From Clostridia bacterium (lineage in GTDB: Bacteria; Bacillota; Clostridia; Christensenellales; Aristaeellaceae): a stretch of 64,000 bases of DNA. Both the position numbers and the translations under genes were made by a program. Location: NCBI GenBank assembly GCA_017519405.1, contig JAFWSH010000029.1:1-64000 (forward strand), written 5' to 3'. The notes under the pieces were generated by a model, which was given only the letters and a program-made list of their open reading frames with translations, ran no database searches and had not been told where the DNA came from. This document shows positions 32,955 to 39,900 of the stretch, in pieces (positions within the stretch are counted from its first letter, which is position 1; every line of letters starts with the position of its first letter).

Positions 32955-34475
32955 TTATTTCCCCAGCCAGTCCGCGCTGTCCGCATACTGGTAGGGAAGC
33001 TGATTGTCCTTGCAGTACTGCTCCCCATAGCTGCCCGGCGTGACGGTCACTGCCTTCAGGCTGTCGCAGCCGAGGAAAACCAGTTTTCCCATGCTGGTTA
33101 CGCTCTCCGGAATGGTGATTTCCTCCAGCTTGTTGCAGTAGAGAAACGCTTTATCTCCAATCGTGGTCACCGTGGACGGGATGTGAATCGTCCTGAAAAC
33201 TCCCTGAAAGAAAGCTTCGTTTCCAATGGTGGTCAGGCCCTCCGGAAGGTCGATGGCGGTCATGGCCCAGCAGCCGGCAAGCGCCTTCTCCTCAATCACG
33301 GTTACGCCGGCTGGAATGGTGACAGAAGGAAGGGACGTGCAGCTGGACAGAAGGCGCGCATTGAGCCGGGTCAGATGAGACGGGAGGGTGATGCGGGTCA
33401 GGCCCTTACATCCTGCAAAAACCGCCTCGCCCAGGGTCTGCACCGTGTCCGGAACCGTGATCTCCGTCATGCCATCACACCGGCTGAAGGCCTCATCGCC
33501 GATCACCCGGACACTGGGAGGAAACACCACGGTGGAAAGGGATTTGCATCCCGAAAACGCGCCGTTCCCAATCTCCTGAAGGGTTTCGGGAAGCCGGATA
33601 TCACGCAGCCCGCTGCAGTAATAGAAAGCCTTTTCCCCAATACCGGTCAGGCCGTCGGGCAGCTTGATGCTTTTCAGGCTCTCACAGCTGCTGAATGCCT
33701 CTTTGCCGATGCGCACCACGCTCGCCGGAATGTCAAAGGACCGCAGATCATGGCACCAGCTGACGATCTCATCCGGGACCTCGGTAAAGCCGTCCGGGAG
33801 CTTAAGTCTGGTGAGCTTGCCGCATTCGGCAAAGGCGGCCCTCCCGATGTGCTGCACGCTGTCCGGGATGGAGAAGGAGGTCAGTTTGGAACACTTCCGG
33901 AAAGCTTCCTCCCCGATACTGACAACACTGTCCGGCAGGTGGATCTGCGTCAGGCTGTTGTTATACCGGAAAGCCCAGTCCCCAATGGAAAGGATGCCCT
34001 CCGGCACACGGTATGTCGTCTCCGGGAGGTGCGGATAGCAGATCAGCCGCTTTTCCACCTTGTCAAAAAGCACGCCGTCCAGCACGGCCAGTGTGGGATG
34101 GCCCGGTGAGACAAGAATGGTTCTCAGCTCATAGAAATGGTTGTTGAAGGGATTCACCGGGATGTATGTGATGCAGTCGGGAATCGATACGGTGGACATT
34201 CCGTTGCTTTTTGTGAATGTATCCGGACCAATCCCCGTCACCGTCCTGCCGTCCAGCTCCTCCGGAAAGGCCTTGAAAGGCTTGGCGCCGATGTACTTCA
34301 CCAGCATGGCGCTCAGGTCTTCCCGCACGGTATACTCCCAGTCCCCGCTGACAAAGGTTTGGCCCACAAAAGACCTGGGGTCCGGCGTGGCTTCGGGCTC
34401 CGGCGGCCGGGAACAGCCCGTGAAGCAGAAAAGCATCACGACGGCCAGCACACACAACAGGACTCTGTTCCTCAT
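32955..34475 (-). CDS. BspA-like leucine-rich-repeat lipoprotein
   Basis: 506 residues. A lipoprotein signal ends in FTGC with Cys21. A short beta segment (SGDWEYTVREDLSAMLVKYI) is followed by about fifteen LRR_5 repeats such as SVVSIGEEAFRKCSKLTSFS and GLTGIGEKAFYYCSGLRDI, then a cap with GSYGEQYCKDNQLPY and a final WLGK. The domain plan matches the gene at 39901, including the spacer block SPGHPTLAVLDGVLFDKVEK, but codon use is less G+C-rich and the repeats are diverged. It is displayed on the outer face of the membrane. The ATG at 34475 follows AGGAG; an earlier start would break the signal. Confidence 0.9.
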   Translation of the reverse strand: MRNRVLLCVLAVVMLFCFTGCSRPPEPEATPDPRSFVGQTFVSGDWEYTVREDLSAMLVKYIGAKPFKAFPEELDGRTVTGIGPDTFTKSNGMSTVSIPDCITYIPVNPFNNHFYELRTILVSPGHPTLAVLDGVLFDKVEKRLICYPHLPETTYRVPEGILSIGDWAFRYNNSLTQIHLPDSVVSIGEEAFRKCSKLTSFSIPDSVQHIGRAAFAECGKLTRLKLPDGFTEVPDEIVSWCHDLRSFDIPASVVRIGKEAFSSCESLKSIKLPDGLTGIGEKAFYYCSGLRDIRLPETLQEIGNGAFSGCKSLSTVVFPPSVRVIGDEAFSRCDGMTEITVPDTVQTLGEAVFAGCKGLTRITLPSHLTRLNARLLSSCTSLPSVTIPAGVTVIEEKALAGCWAMTAIDLPEGLTTIGNEAFFQGVFRTIHIPSTVTTIGDKAFLYCNKLEEITIPESVTSMGKLVFLGCDSLKAVTVTPGSYGEQYCKDNQLPYQYADSADWLGK

Positions 34476-34581
34476 GCAGACAACTCCTGTTCCGCCGCGC
34501 ATGCCCCGTCAGGGGCGCACGCAAGCGGTGATCGGTCAGTATTTCATGGGAAGTTTACCACATCTTCCGGGCGGGCGTTAC

Positions 34582-34622
34582 AGCCGGGGGCATGCCCGCA
34601 GGTCCGGATGAGGTCGTCCCCC
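34582..34622 (-). repeat. Hairpin-rich intergenic repeat, family A (truncated copy)
   Basis: On the minus strand it reads ACCTCATCCGGACCTGCGGG then CATGCC, after which similarity stops before the CCTTCCCC hairpin. It lies five bases after the immA stop codon and marks one edge of the prophage remnant. Confidence 0.6.
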
Positions 34623-34626
34623 CGTC

Positions 34627-35283
34627 TCACACCGGGTGCCAGCGCAGGGGAACGCAGGGGGGCCAGCGCCGCAGGGCCTCCGGCAGCAGCAGGGCGGTGA
34701 CCTCCCGGGCCAGGCCCTCCTCCACCGGCGGGACGGGCCGGTGCAGGGCGATGTCCGCCGTGGTCCGGGAGACCCCGAAGACCAGGGCCGCCTGCTCCAG
34801 CCAGTCCAGCTTGCCCTCCCCCCGCAGCCGGGCCACCAGGGGCGGGGGCATCACCAGGTGCCGGGCGAAGGCGTTGGCCTCCCGCTCCTCCCGGGCCGGG
34901 CGGCTGTCCGGCGCCGGATGGTGCCCCAGGACGATGTGCCCCAGCTCGTGGGCCAGGGAGAAGCGCAGGCGGGTGGCGGGCTGCAGCGGCCGCCACACCA
35001 GGATCCAGCGCCCGGCCCCGTCCCCCACGGTGAAGGCCGCCACGTCCTCCCGGAGCTGCTCCGGCCACAGGGGCGCCTCCCCCTCCCGGCGCAGCACCCC
35101 CCGGGCCTCCTCCTCCGTGTAGAGCACCACCCCCCGGCACCGCCGCAGCATGGCCATGGGGTTCACCGGCAGCCGGGGCTCCCCCAGCCGCAGGATGCAG
35201 CGGCAGGCCAGGGTGGCGGTCCGGAGATCGGCGGCCTCCCCGGGCCGCTTTTTCTGTGCCGGGGGATACGCATGCTCCGTCAT
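34627..35283 (-). CDS. ImmA/IrrE-family metallo-endopeptidase
   Basis: 218 residues with the zinc-protease motif HELGH in RLRFSLAHELGHIVLGHHP and the following EREANAFARHLVMPP, both hallmarks of ImmA/IrrE (formerly DUF955). In mobile elements such as ICEBs1, ImmA cleaves the ImmR repressor to trigger induction. It lies four bases after the immR-like gene on the same strand, the same arrangement. N-terminal basic residues and a C-terminal extension after the protease domain are of unknown role. It probably controls this prophage remnant, or did so once. Confidence 0.9.
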   Translation of the reverse strand: MTEHAYPPAQKKRPGEAADLRTATLACRCILRLGEPRLPVNPMAMLRRCRGVVLYTEEEARGVLRREGEAPLWPEQLREDVAAFTVGDGAGRWILVWRPLQPATRLRFSLAHELGHIVLGHHPAPDSRPAREEREANAFARHLVMPPPLVARLRGEGKLDWLEQAALVFGVSRTTADIALHRPVPPVEEGLAREVTALLLPEALRRWPPCVPLRWHPV

Positions 35284-35287
35284 GGGC

Positions 35288-35623
35288 TCACTCCTCCGGC
35301 GAAAAGGCGTGGGCGAACAGGGTCCGGCCCACCGCCAGCAGGGTCTGCTGCTCCTCCTCCGTCAGCTGGCGGAAGGCCCGGGTCATCAGGGCCAGGTTCT
35401 CCGTCTCCGCCGGCGGGGGAGCGTCCTCCCCGCAGAGGCTGTCCAGGGTCTGACCAAAGAGGGCCGCCAGCTTCTGCAGCGTCTCCAGGTCCGGCTCCGT
35501 CTGCCCGGTCTCCCACCGGTGCACCGCCGGCCCCCCTACGCCGCAGAGGCGCCCCAGCTCCTCCTGGCTCATGTGCTTGCGCCTGCGCAGGCTCCGCAGC
35601 CGCTCCGGAAACTTGGTACTCAT
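35288..35623 (-). CDS. ImmR-like phage repressor (HTH_3/XRE)
   Basis: 111 residues. An N-terminal Cro/C1-type helix-turn-helix (RLRSLRRRKHMSQEELGRLC, then VHRWETGQTEPDLETLQKLA) is followed by a linker and a C-terminal helix (ALMTRAFRQLTEEEQQTLLA) likely to dimerise. It should repress the divergent phage genes and its own promoter. The ATG at 35623 has GGAGG eight bases upstream. The palindrome GAACAAATGTTC between the divergent promoters and the next gene is a candidate operator. Confidence 0.9.
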   Translation of the reverse strand: MSTKFPERLRSLRRRKHMSQEELGRLCGVGGPAVHRWETGQTEPDLETLQKLAALFGQTLDSLCGEDAPPPAETENLALMTRAFRQLTEEEQQTLLAVGRTLFAHAFSPEE

Positions 35624-35641
35624 CTTCCCCACCTCCCCGCC

Positions 35642-35670
35642 ATCATACCAGAAATTTTACAAAAAAGCAA
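35642..35670 (-). promoter_or_regulatory. Promoter of immR-immA
   Basis: Minus-strand TTGCTT (35670-35665), a 17-bp spacer and TATGAT (35647-35642). Confidence 0.75.
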
Positions 35671-35680
35671 GATTCCGGTC

Positions 35681-35709
35681 TTGTATTTTCTTTTTTGTTG
35701 TGATATGCT
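35681..35709 (+). promoter_or_regulatory. Divergent promoter of the phage-like operon
   Basis: TTGTAT at 35681-35686, a 17-bp spacer and TATGCT at 35704-35709. It faces the sigma-like regulator. Confidence 0.7.
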
Positions 35710-35721
35710 GAAGGCGAACAC

Positions 35722-35733
35722 GAACAAATGTTC
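35722..35733. promoter_or_regulatory. Palindrome GAACAAATGTTC, candidate ImmR operator
   Basis: Perfect 5-bp inverted repeat around AA, 12 bases after the rightward -10 box. A further half-site GAACA starts at 35716. Placement fits repression of the rightward promoter. Confidence 0.55.
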
Positions 35734-35774
35734 CCCTATGTTGAAAGAAGGGGAATGGAAAGGACGGCGAGGGC

Positions 35775-36188
35775 ATGGAGGCGTTGGAGATCCTGCAGAG
35801 CTACCGGTGGCTGCTTCTGGAGAAGGAGGCCATGGAGGCGCAGCTGGCGGAGCTGAAGGCACCCCGGCCGAAGATCTGCCACGAGGCGGACGCGGCCCGG
35901 GCCAGGGCAGCCCGGGAGCGGCGGGTGCTGGCCTGCGAAAAGCGGCTGGCCCGGATGGAGGAGGAGATCAGCGACGCGGTGACGGCCTGCGAGGGGGTGC
36001 TGGCGGCGGTGTCCCCCTCCCGGACGCGGCTGGTGCTGCGGCAGTACTACCTGCTGGGCTGGACGGACGAGGAGATCGCGGCGGAGAACGACTTCTCCAG
36101 CCGCCTGGCCAACCACATCCGCAACACCTGGCTGGTGCAGATGGGCTACCGGCCCCGGACGGTGCGGCGGCGGAAGGGCGGGGGCTGA
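35775..36188 (+). CDS. Phage sigma-like/ArpU-type late regulator
   Basis: 137 residues. A coiled N-terminal half (LLEKEAMEAQLAELKAPRP and RVLACEKRLARMEEEI) precedes a sigma-70 region-4-like helix-turn-helix (RTRLVLRQYYLLGWTDEEIA, then AAENDFSSRLANHIRNTW). Proteins of this kind lie before the terminase genes in many Bacillota phages and switch on late transcription or packaging genes. It starts at the ATG at 35775 after AAAGGACGG. This assignment rests on fold-like pattern and position. Confidence 0.75.
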   Translation: MEALEILQSYRWLLLEKEAMEAQLAELKAPRPKICHEADAARARAARERRVLACEKRLARMEEEISDAVTACEGVLAAVSPSRTRLVLRQYYLLGWTDEEIAAENDFSSRLANHIRNTWLVQMGYRPRTVRRRKGGG

Positions 36189-36223
36189 GGCAACCCGGCG
36201 GGAGAAAAGAGAGGAGGAAAGGC

Positions 36224-36496
36224 ATGGCAGAGGAAGAGAAGGCTGTGACAGGGGCAGTGAAAGACATCGCCCAGCCGGAGGAGGTGCTGCGGGTGATCAC
36301 CCGGATCATGCGGGGGGAGGAGGAGGCGCCGGTGTCGGAGCGGCGGCGGGCGGCGGAGCTGCTGGCCCGGCGCTACGGGCTGCTGGAGGAGGCGGAGGCC
36401 GCCCGCACCGAGGCACGGCGGCAGGCGGCCCGGGCCATCGAGGCCGCGGTGGAGCGCATGCGGGAGGCGCTGAAGAAGGACAGGGAAGAGATGTGA
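36224..36496 (+). CDS. Small phage protein, probably terminase small subunit
   Basis: 90 residues, short for a small terminase. It has VLRVITRIMRGEEEAPVSER followed by RAAELLARRYGLLEEAEAAR, a pattern seen in small-terminase-related proteins, then a charged helix that could be a coiled coil. It lies between the sigma-like regulator and the large terminase, the usual place for the DNA-recognition subunit. The ribosome site is GAGGAGG. The call rests mainly on position. Confidence 0.6.
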   Translation: MAEEEKAVTGAVKDIAQPEEVLRVITRIMRGEEEAPVSERRRAAELLARRYGLLEEAEAARTEARRQAARAIEAAVERMREALKKDREEM

Positions 36497-36542
36497 AAAA
36501 CAGAGAAAAGAAGAGGAAAGAGGCGAAAAACAGAGGAATGAC

Positions 36543-37796
36543 ATGATGGAGCGATACGACGGGGATGTGCTGCGGTGGATGCGGGAGCGGCCGGTGGAGC
36601 TGGGGCGGCAGTGCGGGTTCGGTGACCTGCGGGAGGTGCCCCACGGGCTGTGGCTCCGGGAGATGCTGGACGGGCCGGGGGACATCACCCTCCTGGCCCA
36701 CCGGGGGAGCTACAAGACCACCTGCCTCAGCCTGGCCGTGGCGGTGATCCTGTGCACCGAGCCGGGGAAAACCCTGCTCTTCCTGCGGAAAACAGACCGG
36801 GACGTGGAGGAAATCCTGCGGCAGGTGCAGGGGCTGCTGCTGGGGGACGCCTTCCAGGAGGCCACCGCCCGGCTCTACGGCGCGCCGGTGCAGTGCCTCA
36901 TGGCCAACAGCCGGAACCTCACCTGCGACTGCCGCTTTTCCCCCCGGGGGGCGGCCCAGCTCCACGGCCAGGGCATCGGCGCCTCCCTCACCGGCCAGCA
37001 CGCGGACCTGATCTTCACCGACGACATCGTGAACGGGAAGGACCGGGTGAGCGAAGCGGAGCGCAGCCGCACCCGGCGGGTGTGGATGGAGCTGCAGAAC
37101 ATCCGCAACCCCGGGGGCCGGATCTTCTCCTGCGGCACCCCCTGGCACCCGGAGGACGCCCTCTCCCTGATGCCCAACCACCGGCGGTGGGACTGCCACG
37201 CCACGGGGCTGCTGACGGAGGCACAGCTGGACGAGCTGCGCCAGGCCATGGCCCCCAGCCTCTTCGCCGCCAACTATGAGCTGCGGCACATCCCGGAGGC
37301 GGGGGTGCTCTTCCCCCGGTATCCGGACTTCACGGAGGACCCGGCGCTGCTCCGGGACGGCATGGCCCACCTGGACGCCTCCTACGGCGGGGAGGACTTC
37401 ACCGCCCTCACCTGCGGCCGCCGGGAGGGGGACCGGATGATCCTCTACGGCCGGCTGTGGCCCTGCCACGTGGACACGGTGCTGGGGGAGGTCCAGGCAG
37501 AGTGCGACCGGCTGACCTGCGCGCCCCTCCACCTGGAGGTGAACGGCGACAAGGGCTACCTGGCCCGGGAGCTGCGGCGCATGGGGGTGGCGGTGCACCC
37601 CTACACCGAGCGGATGAACAAGCACATGAAGATCGCCACCATCCTGCGGAAATGGTGGCCCCACGTGACCCTGCTGCGGGGCACGGACCCCGCCTGGATC
37701 AACCAGGTGACGGGCTACACCCTGGGGGCACCCCACGACGACGCCCCGGACAGCGCGGCCTCCCTGGTGCGGGCCCTGGAGCGGGGCGGGGGGTGA
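36543..37796 (+). CDS. Phage terminase large subunit
   Basis: 417 residues. The ATPase half has a Walker A-like LLAHRGSYKTTCLSLAVA near residues 50-67 and Walker B ADLIFTDDIVNG near 158-169, with a coupling motif in GGRIFSCGTPWHPEDA. The nuclease half begins near residue 275 (HLDASYGGEDFTALTCGRRE) with acidic residues expected to bind metal. It packages DNA into the phage head. The frame is intact, so decay of the prophage may be recent or the gene may be kept. The start is ATG at 36543; ATG 36546 is also possible. Confidence 0.88.
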   Translation: MMERYDGDVLRWMRERPVELGRQCGFGDLREVPHGLWLREMLDGPGDITLLAHRGSYKTTCLSLAVAVILCTEPGKTLLFLRKTDRDVEEILRQVQGLLLGDAFQEATARLYGAPVQCLMANSRNLTCDCRFSPRGAAQLHGQGIGASLTGQHADLIFTDDIVNGKDRVSEAERSRTRRVWMELQNIRNPGGRIFSCGTPWHPEDALSLMPNHRRWDCHATGLLTEAQLDELRQAMAPSLFAANYELRHIPEAGVLFPRYPDFTEDPALLRDGMAHLDASYGGEDFTALTCGRREGDRMILYGRLWPCHVDTVLGEVQAECDRLTCAPLHLEVNGDKGYLARELRRMGVAVHPYTERMNKHMKIATILRKWWPHVTLLRGTDPAWINQVTGYTLGAPHDDAPDSAASLVRALERGGG

Positions 37797-37803
37797 GGGG
37801 AAA

Positions 37804-37930
37804 ACCTCATCCGGCTCTGCGGAGCCACCTTCCCCTAAAGGGGAAGGCAGGGGTTAGGTACACGCAAACCAAAAGCCTTCCCCTCCCAGGGGAAGGTGTC
37901 CGTGCTTGCACGGACGGATGAGGTCGTCCC
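37804..37930. repeat. Hairpin-rich intergenic repeat, family A, inverted pair
   Basis: Two full family A units face each other. ACCTCATCCG opens the left unit at 37804 and CGGATGAGGT closes the right one at 37924, with a GGTTAGGTACACGC spacer between. The left stem is GGCTC-TGCG-GAGCC and the right GTCCGTGC-AA-GCACGGAC (read inward), so the stem sequence differs but pairing is kept. The pair fills the gap between terminase and portal. Confidence 0.8.
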
Positions 37931-37963
37931 CCTTCCACCAAAACAAAAAAAGGAGAAAAACGC

Positions 37964-39310
37964 ATGAACATCATCACCAGACAGGACTACGAGGCCGCAC
38001 GGGACAAGGAGAAGGCCCTCCTCCAGGCGGTGGAGGACTTCCGGGCGGGGACGGCCTTCCGCACCGCCCTGGACGCCAACGCCTACTTCCGGGGGGAGAA
38101 CCCTGCCGTGCAGCGCAAGACCATCCTCCGGGCGGGGAAGGTGGAGACCCGGGACGAGCAGGGCCGCCGCCGGGTCCGGGCCAAGGCCCGGGACGTGGTG
38201 GGCAACCGCATCCCCGCCGCATTCCTCCGCCGCTTCGTGGTGCAGCAGAACCAGTATCTCCTGGGCAACGGCTGCACCCTGGGGAAGCCCGGGCTGAAGG
38301 AGAGGCTGGGCACGGACTTCGACCGGGTGCTGGCCCGGATGGGGGAGTACGCCCTGCTCCACGGGGTGTGCTGGGGCTACTGGAACACCTGCCGGCTGGA
38401 GCCCCTCCCCCTGTGCCGGGACGCCCTCTCCGGCTTCCTGGTGCTGCCGGACGAGCTCACCGGGGAGGCGGGGCTGGGGATCCAGTTCTGGCAGCTGGCC
38501 CCGGACCGGCCCCTGTACCTGCGGCTCTTTGAGCCCGACGGCGTCACCTGCCTGTGCCGCCGCAGCGGCCGCCTGACCCCCGTGCTCCACAAGCGCCCCT
38601 ACCTCCGCCGCCGGGTCTCCCTGCTGGAGGAGGAGCACTGGGAGGAGGAGAACTGGCCCCGCCTCCCCCTGGTGCCCTTCTGGGGCAACCCCGAGCACCG
38701 CAGCGAGCTCACCCCCGCCATCCGGGCCAAGATCGACGCCTACGACCGCATCCTCTCCGACTTCGCCGACAACCTGGACCGGGCCAACGACGTCTACTGG
38801 GTGCTGAACAACTTCTCCGGCACGGCGGACGATGTGGCGGAGATGCTGGAGGCCATCAACCGGCTGAAGGCGGTGGCCAACTACTCCGACGGCACGGGCA
38901 CCTCCTCCACCGCGGAGCCCCGGACCATCGCCGTGCCCCACGAGGCCCGGCAGGCCGCCCTGCAGCTGCTGGAGAAGGCCCTCTACCGGGACTGGATGGG
39001 CCTGGACACGGCGGAGCTCACCGGCGGCAGCCTCACCAACGTGGCCATCCGGGCCGCCACCGCCGCCCTGGACCTGAAGACGGACCGCTATGAGTGGGAG
39101 GCCTTCCGCTTCGTCCGGGGGCTGCTGCGCCTGCTGGGGGAGGACACCGACGCCATCCGCTTCACCCGCCGGGCCATCGCCAACGAGTCCGAGACCGTGC
39201 GGGACATCGCCGCCATGCGGGGGGACATCGACCGACGCACCGCCCTGCGCCTCAACCCCTACATCCAGCCCGAGGAGGTGGAGGACATCCTGTTCGCTGC
39301 GGGGGACTGA
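37964..39310 (+). CDS. Phage portal protein (SPP1 gp6-like)
   Basis: 448 residues. Blocks typical of SPP1-type portals include VVGNRIPAAFLRRFVVQQNQ, LARMGEYALLHGVCWGYWNT, LPLVPFWGNPEHRSELTPAI and IDAYDRILSDFADNLDRAND, then a helical C-terminus (RDIAAMRGDIDRRTALRLNP). The portal forms the dodecameric ring through which DNA enters the head. It follows the terminase after a family A repeat pair and has its own strong ribosome site AAAGGAG. No head-maturation or capsid gene follows. Confidence 0.87.
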   Translation: MNIITRQDYEAARDKEKALLQAVEDFRAGTAFRTALDANAYFRGENPAVQRKTILRAGKVETRDEQGRRRVRAKARDVVGNRIPAAFLRRFVVQQNQYLLGNGCTLGKPGLKERLGTDFDRVLARMGEYALLHGVCWGYWNTCRLEPLPLCRDALSGFLVLPDELTGEAGLGIQFWQLAPDRPLYLRLFEPDGVTCLCRRSGRLTPVLHKRPYLRRRVSLLEEEHWEEENWPRLPLVPFWGNPEHRSELTPAIRAKIDAYDRILSDFADNLDRANDVYWVLNNFSGTADDVAEMLEAINRLKAVANYSDGTGTSSTAEPRTIAVPHEARQAALQLLEKALYRDWMGLDTAELTGGSLTNVAIRAATAALDLKTDRYEWEAFRFVRGLLRLLGEDTDAIRFTRRAIANESETVRDIAAMRGDIDRRTALRLNPYIQPEEVEDILFAAGD

Positions 39311-39375
39311 GGGGATCATACTTTTTTTCGCCGGAAGCGCAAATAAAGGCGGACCCGTTTCGTCAGATCAAGTGA

Positions 39376-39486
39376 AAGGGGGCGCTGCCCCGGCTGACCA
39401 TCGTCACCCCGGAGAAGGACCTGGCGGAGGGCGTGGCCCGGGAGGAGACGATCCCCATCCCGGTGGGCAGCCCCCTGCAGGACTGA
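39376..39486 (+). pseudogene. Possible 5' or 3' fragment of a lost phage gene
   Basis: A 36-codon open stretch without an ATG reads PRLTIVTPEKDLAEGVAREE then TIPIPVGSPLQD before a TGA. It has protein-like composition and lies where the gene after the portal should be, directly before a terminator. It may be the stub left by a deletion of the head genes. Start by GTG at 39372 would be out of frame, so it is probably not translated. Confidence 0.25.
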
Positions 39487-39501
39487 GACTACAACAGACA
39501 G

Positions 39502-39526
39502 CCCCCCGGAAGTTCCGGGGGGTTTT
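39502..39526 (+). terminator. Terminator at the right end of the prophage remnant
   Basis: CCCCCCGGAA-G-TTCCGGGGGG followed by TTTT; the innermost pairs must open to form the loop. Confidence 0.85.
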
Positions 39527-39556
39527 GCGGTGGAGAAGGTGGGGTGACGCGGGGGC

Positions 39557-39825
39557 ACGACCTCATCCATCCGTCCCGGCACGGACACCTTCCCCTGGGA
39601 GGGGAAGGCCCACGGGAAACCTCACCCCCCAACCCCCTCCCCTTTCAGGGGAGGGGAGCGCAGGCGGGAACCCTCTGTCCCTGCGGGGAAGCCCCCCTGT
39701 CCCTGCGGGGACATCCCCCCAGCGAGCTGGGGGGACAAGGAGGAGGGGCCGCCCCCCCGCTCACCATCTGAAAGGCTCCTCAGCTCGCTGGGGAGCTGTC
39801 GACCGCTTGCGGGCGACTGAGGGGC
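39557..39825. repeat. Cluster of intergenic repeats, families A and B
   Basis: 39561-39610 is a family A unit (ACCTCATCCATCCGTCCCGG, then CACCTTCCCC / GGGGAAGG). About 39669-39728 is a family B unit with hairpin CCCCCCAGC / GCTGGGGGG, and 39766-39823 a second one in the other orientation with GTCGACCGCTTGCGGGCGAC. Together with the phage stub and terminator, they account for the whole gene-free stretch 39311-39838. Confidence 0.75.
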
Positions 39826-39838
39826 CCGCCCCCGCCCC

Positions 39839-39867
39839 TTTACACCCCCCGCCCCCTGTGCTACAAT
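39839..39867 (+). promoter_or_regulatory. Promoter of the large LRR gene
   Basis: TTTACA at 39839-39844, a 17-bp C-rich spacer and TACAAT at 39862-39867. Confidence 0.75.
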
Positions 39868-39900
39868 ATACACAACCACAGCACAAAGGGGGACATTTTT

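Larger units (their letters stand above)
34627..39526. mobile_element. Degraded prophage remnant
   Basis: A compact phage-like order: ImmA protease and ImmR repressor on the minus strand, then divergently a sigma-like regulator, putative small terminase, large terminase and portal. Integrase, replication, capsid, tail and lysis genes are missing. A family A repeat interrupts the terminase-portal junction and others flank the region. I find no clear attachment-site repeat. Confidence 0.75.

Noticed and set aside
37804-37930. Inverted repeat as a phage packaging (pac/cos) or attachment site
   Set aside because: The same sequence occurs at several non-phage places in the window, so it belongs to the dispersed family A repeats.
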